64,000 nucleotides of DNA from Zoogloea oleivorans (GTDB lineage Bacteria; Pseudomonadota; Gammaproteobacteria; Burkholderiales; Rhodocyclaceae): positions 1 to 64,000 of the forward strand of contig JAOAUC010000080.1 in the NCBI GenBank assembly GCA_030157785.1, in the 5' to 3' direction. Below the pieces are notes generated by a model. It was not told the DNA's origin. It did no database searches and was given only the letters and a program-made list of their open reading frames with translations. Positions 18,555 to 27,389 of the stretch are shown in pieces. The translations under genes were made by a program, and so were the position numbers. Every line of letters starts with the position of its first letter. The stretch's first letter is position 1.

Positions 18555-19283
18555 CTACAGCGTGCGCACATGTCCGTCAAAGCGATAGCCCCGCCCGTAG
18601 CTGGACACCAGCGGGAGCCTCATCGCGCACTTCCCGACCGCTTTCGCCCTCAGCCGGCTGACCAGGGCCTCCAGTCTCGGCATCGAGTAGCCCGGCGCCT
18701 CGCCGGCAAGGAGCGCAACCAGATCATCCCGGCTGGCCATTCGCTCGGGGTGCCCGAACAGTGTTTGCAGGAGCAGCGTTTCCAGGGCATTGAGGCAGGC
18801 GCTCGCCCCGTTCGGGGCGGTCAGCAGACGCCGCTCGCGATCAAGCAGCCAGGGATTGGGAAGTGGCTGGACAAGCAGCGGCGACGGCGGTGAGCGCAGA
18901 CGCCGATGGACGCTGATCAGCGTGGCTTCCAGCTCCTCGGCATCCACCGGCCGAACCAGGCAGGCATCCGCCCCCTCCCGCAGACCGGCAATGCGTAACT
19001 CCCGTTCTGAATGCCCCAGGCACAGGATGACACCGCACGACATGTAGCTGCGCACCCGGCGGCAGAAGGCAAGGCCATCTCCGTCAGGCAGCTCGAGATC
19101 CACCACCAGCATGTCCACCGGATCGGACAGCAGGGTTTCGGCCTGCGCAATGCTTGCGGCACGCCTGATGACAAAACCGGACTTGGCGAGAAACATCGCC
19201 ATGCTCCGGCTCTGATCCTCTTCCACAAGCAGCACGGAAAAGCTCACGAGCTCAAACCGCTGCCGATGACACACCGAACACAC
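18555..19283 (-). CDS. OmpR-type response regulator, divergent
   Basis: 242 aa with a receiver domain (about 15-128) and a diverged winged-helix domain ending in SSYGRGYRF. The phospho-acceptor Asp is present (VVDLELPDGDG), and the acidic pair is EED, but the conserved Lys is replaced by Arg (CLVRPV) and the Thr position by Gly/His (CLGHS). The first 12 residues may not be translated, since a GTG at 19247 sits closer to the receiver start. No partner kinase nearby. Lies 114 bases upstream of the second regulator, so the two may be co-transcribed. Confidence 0.8.
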   Translation of the reverse strand: MCSVCHRQRFELVSFSVLLVEEDQSRSMAMFLAKSGFVIRRAASIAQAETLLSDPVDMLVVDLELPDGDGLAFCRRVRSYMSCGVILCLGHSERELRIAGLREGADACLVRPVDAEELEATLISVHRRLRSPPSPLLVQPLPNPWLLDRERRLLTAPNGASACLNALETLLLQTLFGHPERMASRDDLVALLAGEAPGYSMPRLEALVSRLRAKAVGKCAMRLPLVSSYGRGYRFDGHVRTL

Positions 19284-19581
19284 CCACCCACACCCACTGC
19301 CTTCCCCCTCGTTTATCGACCTGCCGCTCCCGCCGGGCTGACCCTGCGGGCAAATGGTAGGCGGAAGGCGGCCGGCCGGGCACAGAGCTCACAATTCATT
19401 GCAAACCTGAGCGCCTGGCCTGCCGGAGACAAGCGCCCCGGAAAGCGACCGCAGGGAAGGTCCGGACTGGCGTGCTTTCTATTGCGCACTTGCCATCCGG
19501 CCACCAAGCTATACACTCTGATTAGCCTGCAGCGCGGCGCTGACAGGCCTGTGGAGACAAACAAAGAGGAGGGTTCAAACA

Positions 19582-20025
19582 ATGGCTGCAACAGTCCAGC
19601 AGATTCTTCAGAACAAGGGCAACGCGAACTACTCCGTGACGCCGGACACCACCGTCCTCGAAGCTCTTGTACTCATGGCCGAGCGCAATGTGAGCGCTGT
19701 TCTGGTCATGGAAGGCGAACGTCTGGCGGGGATTTTCACCGAGCGGGATTACGCGCGCAAAGTTGTGCTTAAAGGTCTCGCGTCAAAAGACACCAAGGTC
19801 GGCACCCTCATGACGCCGAACGTCCTGACCGTGTCCCCGAGCCACACCATCGACGACTGTATGTGCATCATCACCAACAACCATGTGCGTCACCTGCCGG
19901 TGGTCGATCACGGCAAGGTCGTCGGCATCATCAGCATCGGCGACGCGGTAAAATCGGTCATGGAGCAGCAACAGGCCACCATCGACCAGCTGTCCGGCTA
20001 TATCGCCGGCGGCATGAGCACCTGA
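19582..20025 (+). CDS. Two-CBS-domain protein
   Basis: 147 aa made of two CBS motifs (about residues 12-65 and 78-130) and no other domain. Such stand-alone CBS-pair proteins bind adenine nucleotides and act as energy or ligand sensors. Marks include ALVLMAERNVSAVLVMEGERLAGIFTERD (read in parts) and VRHLPVVDHGKVVGIISIGD. Strong GAGGAGGG ribosome site before the ATG. The upstream 298 bases (19284-19581) hold no gene; a TTGCCA/TACACT pair at 19490-19517 could be its promoter. Its stop abuts the stop of the kinase gene on the other strand. Confidence 0.88.
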   Translation: MAATVQQILQNKGNANYSVTPDTTVLEALVLMAERNVSAVLVMEGERLAGIFTERDYARKVVLKGLASKDTKVGTLMTPNVLTVSPSHTIDDCMCIITNNHVRHLPVVDHGKVVGIISIGDAVKSVMEQQQATIDQLSGYIAGGMST

Positions 20026-21405
20026 TTACCTGAGCGGCGGTGCCGCAGCCGGCGGGAAATGGATGTTGACCGCCAGGCCGGCCCCCCCGTCCGGGCGGGC
20101 CAAACCGGTCTCAAACGCCAGCCTTGCCCCAAGAATGCTGACGATTCGCGCCACGATGGACAAACCCAGCCCGCAACCGTCGGCTTCTACATCGGCACCG
20201 CGGGCAAAGCGGGTCAGCAGCAGATCCCGCTGGGCCGGCGGAATCCCGGGGCCGTCGTCCACCACCCGCAGACAGCGGCTCGCCGCATCCAGCGACACCA
20301 CCACCCGGCCACCGGCCGGCGTGTAGCGCAAGGCGTTATCCACCAGATTGCGCAGCAACACCTCCAGCCACCAGCGATTGCCCTGCACCACCAGCCCGTC
20401 CCCCTCCAGCGCCAGGTTCTGCTCAGCGCGGCGGGCCTGGGGCTCAAGGACTGCACAGATGCTTTCAGCCAGCGCCTCCAGATCGACTTCCGGCTCAAGG
20501 TTTACTGCCGCATCCGGATCGAGCCGGGCCAGGGTCAATAGTTGTTCGACCAGGTGAGTCATGCGTTCGACACCGGACAGCACCTGATCGAGGGCATGCC
20601 CGCGAATCGCATCGTCAGTGGCCCGCCGCGCAACCTGGGCGTGGATTTTCAGCGCGGCGAGCGGGGTACGCAGTTCATGCGACGCGTCAGCGGTAAAGCG
20701 ACGCTCGTTGTCCATGGCCTCCGCCACCCGTCCGACCAGCGCATCCAGCGACGCCACCAGCGGGGCGATTTCAGCCGGCAAGGGGCCGGGCACCTGCACC
20801 GGTGCCAGATGCCGCGCATCCAGCCCACTCACCGCAGCGGCCACCGCATTGACTGGCTTCAGCGCCCGGCCGACTACCGCCCAGATACCCAGGGCAATCA
20901 ATGGCAGGCCGAACAGGATGGGCAGCAGCAGATGCAGCGCGATCTCACCCGCCAGATGGTAGCGAGCCCCGTGATGCTGGCCGACGATCACCCGATATTC
21001 GCTGTGCGAATGATCGACGGCAAAGAAACGCCACAACTCTCCGTTCAGGTCGTGCTCGTCAAAACCGGTCGTTTCCATCAGCGGCGCGTCGGGCATTTCC
21101 GACGAGCGGACCAGCAGAGTCCATTTGTCGTCCTTGCGCTGCCAGGCCTGGAAGGCCACCGGCAACTGGTAGGCATGCTGGTGCTCGGCCATTTCGTCGG
21201 CCACATGGGGCGACTGCCCGGCGGCAACGATGGCCAGCAGGGTTTCGGCCACCTGCACGAGCTGGGCATCGAACAGCTCGTCCGCCTCGGCGTGGGCGGT
21301 GCGGAAGGCCACCACCGCCGACACGCTCCACATCAAGGCCACCACACCGATCAGCAGGCCGACCAGACGCCGGCGCAGGGAATAGGTCTGCAGCACGGCG
21401 CTCAT
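20026..21405 (-). CDS. QseC-type sensor histidine kinase
   Basis: 459-residue membrane kinase. Two membrane helices (about 13-33 and 158-180) enclose a periplasmic sensor of about 125 residues. HAMP-like linker, then HisKA with SHELRTPLAALK (phospho-acceptor His243), N-box NLVDNALRYTP, G1 DDGPGIP and G2 GCGLGLS. Subfamily resembles QseC/PmrB. Overlaps the upstream regulator gene by four bases; third gene of the operon cytochrome b - regulator - kinase. The sensor is rich in His (HQHAYQ, DHSHSE, QHHGARYH), which could bind metal and fits the divergent metal-efflux operon. Confidence 0.92.
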   Translation of the reverse strand: MSAVLQTYSLRRRLVGLLIGVVALMWSVSAVVAFRTAHAEADELFDAQLVQVAETLLAIVAAGQSPHVADEMAEHQHAYQLPVAFQAWQRKDDKWTLLVRSSEMPDAPLMETTGFDEHDLNGELWRFFAVDHSHSEYRVIVGQHHGARYHLAGEIALHLLLPILFGLPLIALGIWAVVGRALKPVNAVAAAVSGLDARHLAPVQVPGPLPAEIAPLVASLDALVGRVAEAMDNERRFTADASHELRTPLAALKIHAQVARRATDDAIRGHALDQVLSGVERMTHLVEQLLTLARLDPDAAVNLEPEVDLEALAESICAVLEPQARRAEQNLALEGDGLVVQGNRWWLEVLLRNLVDNALRYTPAGGRVVVSLDAASRCLRVVDDGPGIPPAQRDLLLTRFARGADVEADGCGLGLSIVARIVSILGARLAFETGLARPDGGAGLAVNIHFPPAAAPPLR

Positions 21406-22067
21406 CGGGGCGCCTCGTCCACCAGGTAACCCACCCCGCGCACGGTGCGGATCAACTCGCCGCCCAGCTTGCGACGCAGGTGGTGGATATGCACCTCCAG
21501 CGCATTGCTCTCGACGGCCTCGCCCCAGGCGTAGAGCTGCTCTTCGAGCACCCGGCGGGTCAGCACGCGGCCGGCGGCATCGAGCAGCATGCGCAACAGA
21601 TCGAACTCCTTTCCGGTCAGGGTCACCGGCTCACCCTTCAGTTTCACCGTGCGACCGGCGGGGTCGAGCACCACGTCACCGTGGCGCAGGCTCGCATCGG
21701 CGCGCCCCTGGGAGCGCCGCACCAGCGCCCGCAGACGGGCCGCCAGCTCGTCCAGGTCGAAGGGTTTGATCACGTAATCGTCGGCCCCCAGGTCGAGCCC
21801 GCGGATCTTGTCCGCCACCTGGTCGCGAGCCGTCAGCACCAGTACCGGCACCGGATTTCCGGCACTGCGCAGGCTGGCCAGAACCGACAGACCATCACGC
21901 TTCGGCAAACCAAGGTCAAGCAGCACCGCAGCAAAGCTCTCGGCAGACAGGGCCGCCAGGGCCGCGTCACCATCGCGCACCCAGTCCACCGTGAAGCCCG
22001 AGCCGGTCAAACCGGCCTGCACTCCGTCGCCCAGCAGGCGATCATCCTCGACCAGCAGAATCCGCAT
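21402..22067 (-). CDS. QseB/PmrA-type response regulator
   Basis: 221 aa: canonical receiver with VEDD pocket, phospho-acceptor Asp51 (LLDLGLPKRDG), Thr (LTAR) and Lys (VIKPF), then a winged-helix domain with TGKEFDLLRMLL, SNALEVHIHHLRRKLG and RGVGYLV, the signature of QseB/PmrA/TctD regulators. Paired with the kinase downstream. Members of this group bind repeats of the CTTAA type, and four phased copies occur in the promoter upstream of the operon (22802-22840), so autoregulation and control of the efflux genes are likely. Confidence 0.93.
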   Translation of the reverse strand: MRILLVEDDRLLGDGVQAGLTGSGFTVDWVRDGDAALAALSAESFAAVLLDLGLPKRDGLSVLASLRSAGNPVPVLVLTARDQVADKIRGLDLGADDYVIKPFDLDELAARLRALVRRSQGRADASLRHGDVVLDPAGRTVKLKGEPVTLTGKEFDLLRMLLDAAGRVLTRRVLEEQLYAWGEAVESNALEVHIHHLRRKLGGELIRTVRGVGYLVDEAPR

Positions 22068-22101
22068 TCGTCAGCCCACTCCAGACACGTTCAAGAAAAG
22101 A

Positions 22102-22755
22102 TCAAGGGTGCTCATCATCGGCATCCGGCTGGCGCTCTGCAAGCTCCCGGTACTGATAGCCGCTGACCATGCTCTGGGCAACCGGCACACCGCGCTTCTC
22201 GTGGAAGATCAGCGCGGCGATATGCACCACGATGAAAGCGAGAATCAGGTAGAAGCCCACCTCATGCGGCTCCTTGATGGTGTGGCGCAAGTCATGGAGC
22301 GGCTTCTCCCAACCGGCCAGCGGCCCGGCACCGAACTCTGCAGCGGCCAGCCCCAGCCCGGTGACCACCATCAGCGCCATCAAAACGAAGGCCCCGAGGT
22401 AGGCCGCACTGGCCAGCGGATCGTGGCCGAAGTCGTTGCGATGGGTCAGGCGCCGGGTGACCAGCGCCTCGCGCCACGCGGCGGGATGCCACAAGTCCGA
22501 CCAGCGGGCGCTCACCGGGCCCAACAGGCCCCACACCAGCCGCAGCACAAGGCCCAGCGCCAACACATAGCCAAACACCACGTGCACCTGCCAGCCGGCA
22601 TCGCCATGCGGACCGTCCTCCATCCACTCGGCAATCTGGCTGCTCGCCGCCAGCATCACAATCGCCAGGGCATTCCACCAGTGCAGCACGCGCAAGAAAG
22701 GGTCATAGACCCGACGGCGCTCGAGCCTCAGGGTTTGATGATCAGTCGTATTCAT
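22102..22755 (-). CDS. Cytochrome b561-type (CybH-like) membrane protein
   Basis: 217 aa di-heme cytochrome b of the Ni/Fe-hydrogenase/b561 family. Four membrane helices with candidate heme His residues in FLRVLHWWNAL (His about 25), WQVHVVFGY, HDLRHTIKEPHE and FIVVHIAALIFH. It would carry electrons between quinone and a periplasmic partner. First gene of the operon with the QseB/QseC pair (34-base gap), an unusual companion; no cytochrome c partner is adjacent. Divergent from the efflux operon. Confidence 0.88.
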   Translation of the reverse strand: MNTTDHQTLRLERRRVYDPFLRVLHWWNALAIVMLAASSQIAEWMEDGPHGDAGWQVHVVFGYVLALGLVLRLVWGLLGPVSARWSDLWHPAAWREALVTRRLTHRNDFGHDPLASAAYLGAFVLMALMVVTGLGLAAAEFGAGPLAGWEKPLHDLRHTIKEPHEVGFYLILAFIVVHIAALIFHEKRGVPVAQSMVSGYQYRELAERQPDADDEHP

Positions 22756-22801
22756 TGGAGGACTCCGGCAAACTGTGAGCGCATCAGTATTCCCTCCTAA
22801 A

Positions 22802-22840
22802 CTTATGCAAGCCTTAAGCCAGTCTTAAGCAGGCCTTAAG
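22802..22840. promoter_or_regulatory. Array of four 11-bp-phased CTTAAG-like repeats
   Basis: CTTATG at 22802-22807 and CTTAAG at 22813-22818, 22824-22829 and 22835-22840, each start exactly 11 bases from the last. PmrA/QseB-type regulators recognise YTTAA half-sites spaced this way. The array lies between the cytochrome b-regulator-kinase operon (start 22755, leftward) and the efflux operon (start 22888, rightward), so the encoded regulator probably controls both. Confidence 0.75.
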
Positions 22841-22887
22841 CTGTGCGGCTTAGCATCCTGTCACCAACCTGCCTCGCTGCGTCCCCC

Positions 22888-23979
22888 ATGCCTGCCGCTC
22901 ACCGAACTGCCCTGCAATTCACGCTTGCCGCCGCTGCGCTGGCACTTGCCTTCAGTGCTGGCGCTGCCAGCCCCGACTTCATCCCGGTATCCACCCCCCA
23001 GAGCCTGGCGCTGGGCATCGTCACCCAGCGAGTCGCTGCCGCAGGCACCGCTGCCGCCAGCGGCCTGCCCGCCACGGTCAGCATTCCCAACAGCCAGGTG
23101 CGCGTCATCGCCGCGCCGCTGGCAGGCGTGGTGGAAAGCCTCGAAACCGCCCCCGGCCTGACGGTCAAGAAGGGGCAGCTACTGGCCCGCATCGCCAGCC
23201 CCCAGGCACTTGAGCTTCAGCGCGACCGCCTGCAGGCCGACGCCCAGGCCAGCCTTGCCCGCCAGACCCTGAGCCGCGACGAACAGCTCTTCCGAGAAGG
23301 CCTGATCGCAGAATCCCGCGTCCAGGCCAGCCGTTCCAACGCCACCCAGAACGCAGCCCAGGCCACCGAACGCCGCCAGGCCCTGGCCCTCGCCCAGTAC
23401 AGCGGCGGCCAGACCCTTAGTCTGGTCGCCCCCATTGCCGGCAGCGTGCTCGAACAAAACGTCAGCGTCGGTCAGCGGGTCGAACAGGCTGCGCCGCTCT
23501 ACCGGATTGCCAAGCTCGATCCCCTCTCGGTGGAAATCCAGGCACCGCTGGCCATCGCCAACCAGGCGAAGGTCGGCACGCCCCTGCGCATTCCTGCGGC
23601 CGGCGCCAGCGGCGAAGTGATCGCCGTCGGCCGCGCCGTTGATCCCGCCAGCCAGAGCGTGTTGTTGCGTGGCCTGATCACCAAGGGCGCCCAGAACCTG
23701 CGCCCCGGCCAAGCCACCACGGTCGATCTGGAGGTAAGCGCAAGCGGCACCGGCACGGTACAGGTACCCGGCGGTGCAGTGCTCCATCAACAGGGCAAGC
23801 AGTGGGTTTTCGTCACGGCGCAGGACGGCAAGAGCACCGGCTACCGGGCGATGCCGGTCAGCATCGCCGGCAAGCTCGGCGACGCAGTGCTGGTTTCGGG
23901 CCTGCCCGCCGATGCACAGGTGGTCACTGCCGGCGTCGCCGCCCTCAAGGCCAGCTGGCTCGGCATCGGCAAGGAATAA
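22888..23979 (+). CDS. Efflux RND periplasmic adaptor subunit (CzcB/CusB-like)
   Basis: Membrane-fusion protein of 363 aa linking the inner-membrane RND pump to the outer-membrane channel. Signal peptide ending near AGA (about residue 27 from the ATG at 22888; a GTG start at 22843 is possible), lipoyl half-motifs PLAGVVESLETAPGLTVKKGQLLARI and VAPIAGSVLEQNVSVGQRV (read in parts) around a helical hairpin, then beta-barrel domains. No metal-binding His-rich N-terminus is seen. First gene of the efflux operon. Confidence 0.92.
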   Translation: MPAAHRTALQFTLAAAALALAFSAGAASPDFIPVSTPQSLALGIVTQRVAAAGTAAASGLPATVSIPNSQVRVIAAPLAGVVESLETAPGLTVKKGQLLARIASPQALELQRDRLQADAQASLARQTLSRDEQLFREGLIAESRVQASRSNATQNAAQATERRQALALAQYSGGQTLSLVAPIAGSVLEQNVSVGQRVEQAAPLYRIAKLDPLSVEIQAPLAIANQAKVGTPLRIPAAGASGEVIAVGRAVDPASQSVLLRGLITKGAQNLRPGQATTVDLEVSASGTGTVQVPGGAVLHQQGKQWVFVTAQDGKSTGYRAMPVSIAGKLGDAVLVSGLPADAQVVTAGVAALKASWLGIGKE

Positions 23980-23985
23980 ATCCCG

Positions 23986-26900
23986 ATGCTCTCCCGCCTG
24001 ATCGAGTTCTCCCTTACCCAGCGCCTGCTGATCCTCGTCGCCACCCTGCTTCTGATCGGTGGCGGCGTGTTCGCCTGGAACGGCCTGCCCATCGACGCCT
24101 TCCCCGACGTTTCCACCACCCAGGTCAAACTGATCATCAAGGCCCCGGGGATGACCCCCGAAGAGGTGGAAGCGCGCATCACCGTGCCCATAGAGCAGGA
24201 AATGCTCGGCATCCCGAAGCAGCGCATCCTGCGCTCCACGTCCAAGTACGCCCTGGCCGACGTCACCCTCGATTTCGAGGATGGCACCGACATTTACTGG
24301 GCCCGCCAGCAGGTCGGCGAACGCCTTGCCGGCGTGATGGGCAACCTGCCCGCCGGCGCCACCGGCGGTCTGGCGCCCATTACCACGCCGCTGGGCGAGA
24401 TGTTCATGTTCACCATCGAGGGGCCGGTCTCCCTCGAAGACAAGCGCACCCTCCTCGACTGGACGATCCGCCCGGCCCTGCGCACCGTCGCCGGCGTGGC
24501 CGACGTGAACAGCCTTGGCGGTCAAGTACGCAGCTTCGAGATCGCCCCCGATCCGGCGGCCCTGGCCGCCCGCGGCCTGACCCTGGGCCAGTTGCAGGCC
24601 GCCCTCGAAGCCAACAACCGCAACGACGGCGCCGGACGCCTCAGCGAAGGCGAAGAAACCCTGCTGGTGCGGGCCGAAGGCGCCATCCGCAACCTCGACG
24701 ACGTGCGCGCCATCGTCTTGCGCAGCCACAACGGCAGCGTGGTGCGTATCGGCGACGTGGCCGACGTGCGCATCGGCGCCCTCACCCGCTATGGGGCGGT
24801 CACCCGCAGCGGCGAGGGCGAGGCTGTCGAAGGCCTGGTCCTCGGCCTGCGTGGCGCCAATGCGGGCAAGGTGGTCGCTGCGGTGAAGGAACGCCTCGCC
24901 GAACTCGCTCCCCATTACCCGCCCGGCGTCAGCGTCGTCCCCTTCTACGACCGCAGCGAACTGGTCGGCCGGGCCGTGCACACCGTTTCCAAGGCCCTTG
25001 TCGAAGCCATCGTGCTGGTGCTGGTGCTGCTGCTGGCCTTCCTTGGCAACCTGCGCGCCGCCGTGGTGGTGGCCCTGATGCTGCCACTGGCGGCGCTGGC
25101 CACTTTCATCGCCATGCGCATGGTCGGCCTGTCGGCCAACCTGATGAGCCTCGGTGGCCTCGCCATCGCCATTGGCATGCTGGTGGATGCGGCAGTGGTG
25201 GTGGTTGAAAACGTCGAAACCCAGCTTTCAGAAGGCGGCGCGACAGCCCGCCAGCCCCTGCTCCACCTGGTTTTCCGGGCTACTCGCGAAGTCGCCTCAC
25301 CGGTGGCGTCCGGCATCCTGATCATCGTCATCGTCTTCCTGCCCCTGCTCACCCTCGAAGGGCTGGAAGGCAAACTGTTCAGCCCGGTGGCGCTGACCAT
25401 CGTGTTTGCCCTGTCGGCCTCCCTGCTGCTGTCCCTCACCGTGGTACCGGTGCTGGCCTCCTTCCTGCTCAAGCGCGGCGAAGCCCACGAACCCTGGCTG
25501 ATCAGGAAGCTGCAGGCCGGCTATGCACCGCTGCTCAATTTCGCCCTGGCCCGCGGCAAGCTGATGGTGGCTCTTGCCGCCGGCTCGCTGCTCGCTGCAG
25601 GGGTGGCCTACATGAGCCTCGGCAAGGCCTTCATGCCCACCATGGACGAAGGCGACATCATCATGCAGCTCGAAAAGCTGCCCTCGATCAGCCTCGCCCA
25701 GACCATCGATACCGACTTGCGCGTGCAGCGGGCTGTCATGAAGGCCGTGCCCGAAGTGAAGGCCATCGTGGCCCGCTCCGGCTCTGACGAACTCGGCCTC
25801 GACCCGATGGGCCTCAACCAGACCGACACCTTCCTGGTCCTCAAGCCGCGCGACGAATGGCGCAAGGCCGACAAGGACTGGCTTACCGACCAGCTGCGCC
25901 AGGTGATGACCGACTTCCCCGGCATCGCCCTGACCTTCACCCAGCCCATCGACATGCGCGTTTCCGAGATGCTCACCGGCGTGCGCGGCGACTTGGCGAT
26001 CAAGCTCTACGGGCCGGATCTGGACACCCTCAATCACCTCGCCACACAGATCGAAAGCGTCGTCAAAGCCGTGCCCGGCGCCGAGGACACCGTCACCATC
26101 CGCAACGAGGGCGTGCAGTACATGAAGATCCAGGTAGATCGCCTCGCGGCCGGCCGCTTCGGGCTCAACGTGGAAGACGTGCAGAACGCACTGCGCAGCC
26201 TGCTCGAAGGCCGTATCGCCGGCACGGTGATCGAAAGCACCCGCCGGGTTCCCCTGCTGATTCGCGGCCCGGCCGAGCTGCAGAACAATCCGGACGCCTT
26301 TGCCGCCTTGCGCATCACCGCCCCGGACGGCCAGAGCCTGCCCCTGTCTGCCGTCGCCAAAATCACGCGCATCGATGGCCCGGTAAAGGTGGACCGGGAA
26401 AACGCCCAGCGCTACTCGGTAATCCAGTCCAATGTGCGCGACCGCGACCTGGTCGGCTTCGTCGAGGAAGCCCGCGCCGCCGTCACCCGCCAGGTTCCAC
26501 TGCCCGCCGGCTATCGCCTGGCCTGGGGCGGTCAGTTCGAAAACCAGCAGCGTGCCGCCGCCCGCCTCGGCGTGGTGGTCCCCATCGCCCTCGGGCTGAT
26601 CTTCGTGCTGCTGTTCTCCACATTCGGCTCGGTACGCCAGGCTTTGCTGGTGCTGGCGATGGTGCCCTTCGCAATGGTCGGCGGTGTATTTGCGCTGGCC
26701 GTGTCGGGGGAATACCTGTCGGTGCCGGCCTCCGTCGGCTTCATCGCGCTGCTCGGCATCGCGGTGCTCAACGGGGTTGTCATGGTCAGCTACTTCAACC
26801 AGCTCCTGGCCCGCGGCATGCCCCTCGGCGAAGTGGTCGTAGAAGGCGCCAAACGCCGCCTGCGCCCGGTACTGATGACCGCCAGCATCGCCGCCTTTGG

Positions 26901-27072
26901 CCTGGTGCCGCTGCTCTTCGCCACCGGCCCCGGTTCCGAAGTGCAACGCCCGCTGGCCGTCGTGGTGATTGGCGGGCTGCTGAGCGCCACCACCCTCACC
27001 TTGCTGCTGCTGCCGCTTCTCTATCGTCGTTTCGGCGTCGCTCCTGCCGCCTCCGAGGTCACCGCCCCATGA
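23986..27072 (+). CDS. Heavy-metal efflux RND transporter (CzcA/CusA family)
   Basis: Proton-driven inner-membrane pump of the HME-RND family, 1028 aa, twelve membrane helices. The N-terminus (LTQRLLILV) and FPDVSTTQVKL, EVEARITVPIEQEM and LDFEDGTDIYWARQQV are standard. In helix 4 the proton-path motif reads AIG(395-397), DAA(401-403), EN(408-409), closer to the AIGxxxDAAxxxIEN pattern of monovalent-cation (CusA-type) pumps than to the DFGxxxDGAxxxVEN of CzcA. A CusA methionine relay is not obvious, so the substrate stays open. Overlaps the DUF3240 gene by four bases. Confidence 0.93.
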   Translation: MLSRLIEFSLTQRLLILVATLLLIGGGVFAWNGLPIDAFPDVSTTQVKLIIKAPGMTPEEVEARITVPIEQEMLGIPKQRILRSTSKYALADVTLDFEDGTDIYWARQQVGERLAGVMGNLPAGATGGLAPITTPLGEMFMFTIEGPVSLEDKRTLLDWTIRPALRTVAGVADVNSLGGQVRSFEIAPDPAALAARGLTLGQLQAALEANNRNDGAGRLSEGEETLLVRAEGAIRNLDDVRAIVLRSHNGSVVRIGDVADVRIGALTRYGAVTRSGEGEAVEGLVLGLRGANAGKVVAAVKERLAELAPHYPPGVSVVPFYDRSELVGRAVHTVSKALVEAIVLVLVLLLAFLGNLRAAVVVALMLPLAALATFIAMRMVGLSANLMSLGGLAIAIGMLVDAAVVVVENVETQLSEGGATARQPLLHLVFRATREVASPVASGILIIVIVFLPLLTLEGLEGKLFSPVALTIVFALSASLLLSLTVVPVLASFLLKRGEAHEPWLIRKLQAGYAPLLNFALARGKLMVALAAGSLLAAGVAYMSLGKAFMPTMDEGDIIMQLEKLPSISLAQTIDTDLRVQRAVMKAVPEVKAIVARSGSDELGLDPMGLNQTDTFLVLKPRDEWRKADKDWLTDQLRQVMTDFPGIALTFTQPIDMRVSEMLTGVRGDLAIKLYGPDLDTLNHLATQIESVVKAVPGAEDTVTIRNEGVQYMKIQVDRLAAGRFGLNVEDVQNALRSLLEGRIAGTVIESTRRVPLLIRGPAELQNNPDAFAALRITAPDGQSLPLSAVAKITRIDGPVKVDRENAQRYSVIQSNVRDRDLVGFVEEARAAVTRQVPLPAGYRLAWGGQFENQQRAAARLGVVVPIALGLIFVLLFSTFGSVRQALLVLAMVPFAMVGGVFALAVSGEYLSVPASVGFIALLGIAVLNGVVMVSYFNQLLARGMPLGEVVVEGAKRRLRPVLMTASIAAFGLVPLLFATGPGSEVQRPLAVVVIGGLLSATTLTLLLLPLLYRRFGVAPAASEVTAP

Positions 27073-27389
27073 ATCCCGATAACCAGCCCGGCGTCGTCCT
27101 GACCCTGGTGATGCCCGTCGAAGTCGAAGACGCGCTGCTCGAAACCCTGCTCGACCACCCCGAGCTGGCCCCCGGTTTCACGACCAACCGGGTCGAAGGC
27201 CAGGGCCAGCGCATCACCTTCATCGGCACCGCCGAACACGTGCGCGGCCGCGCCTCATACTGCCGGGTACAACTGGTGATTCCGCAAGCCGACGCCGAAA
27301 CCCTGCTCGCCATCCTGCGCGAACAGTTCGCCACCGGGCGGGTGTTTTTCTGGATGGTCCCGGCCCTGGCTAGCGGGAGGCTCGCATGA
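27069..27389 (+). CDS. DUF3240 family protein
   Basis: A 106-residue soluble protein resembling the DUF3240 family, which occurs in metal-efflux operons and has a PII-like or ferredoxin-like alpha/beta fold. No signal peptide or membrane segment. Segments seen are LTLVMPVEVEDALLETLLDH and VQLVIPQADAETLLAILREQF (read in parts). Translation is coupled to the pump (ATGA overlap) and to the outer-membrane gene (overlap of four). A regulatory or chaperone role in metal efflux is inferred from context. Confidence 0.8.
   Translation: MNPDNQPGVVLTLVMPVEVEDALLETLLDHPELAPGFTTNRVEGQGQRITFIGTAEHVRGRASYCRVQLVIPQADAETLLAILREQFATGRVFFWMVPALASGRLA

Noticed and set aside
23179-26946. Frames of 549-600 codons on the minus strand opposite the efflux adaptor and pump
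   Set aside because: Low-complexity Gly/His/Gln-rich translations opposite well-recognised RND genes; shadow frames.
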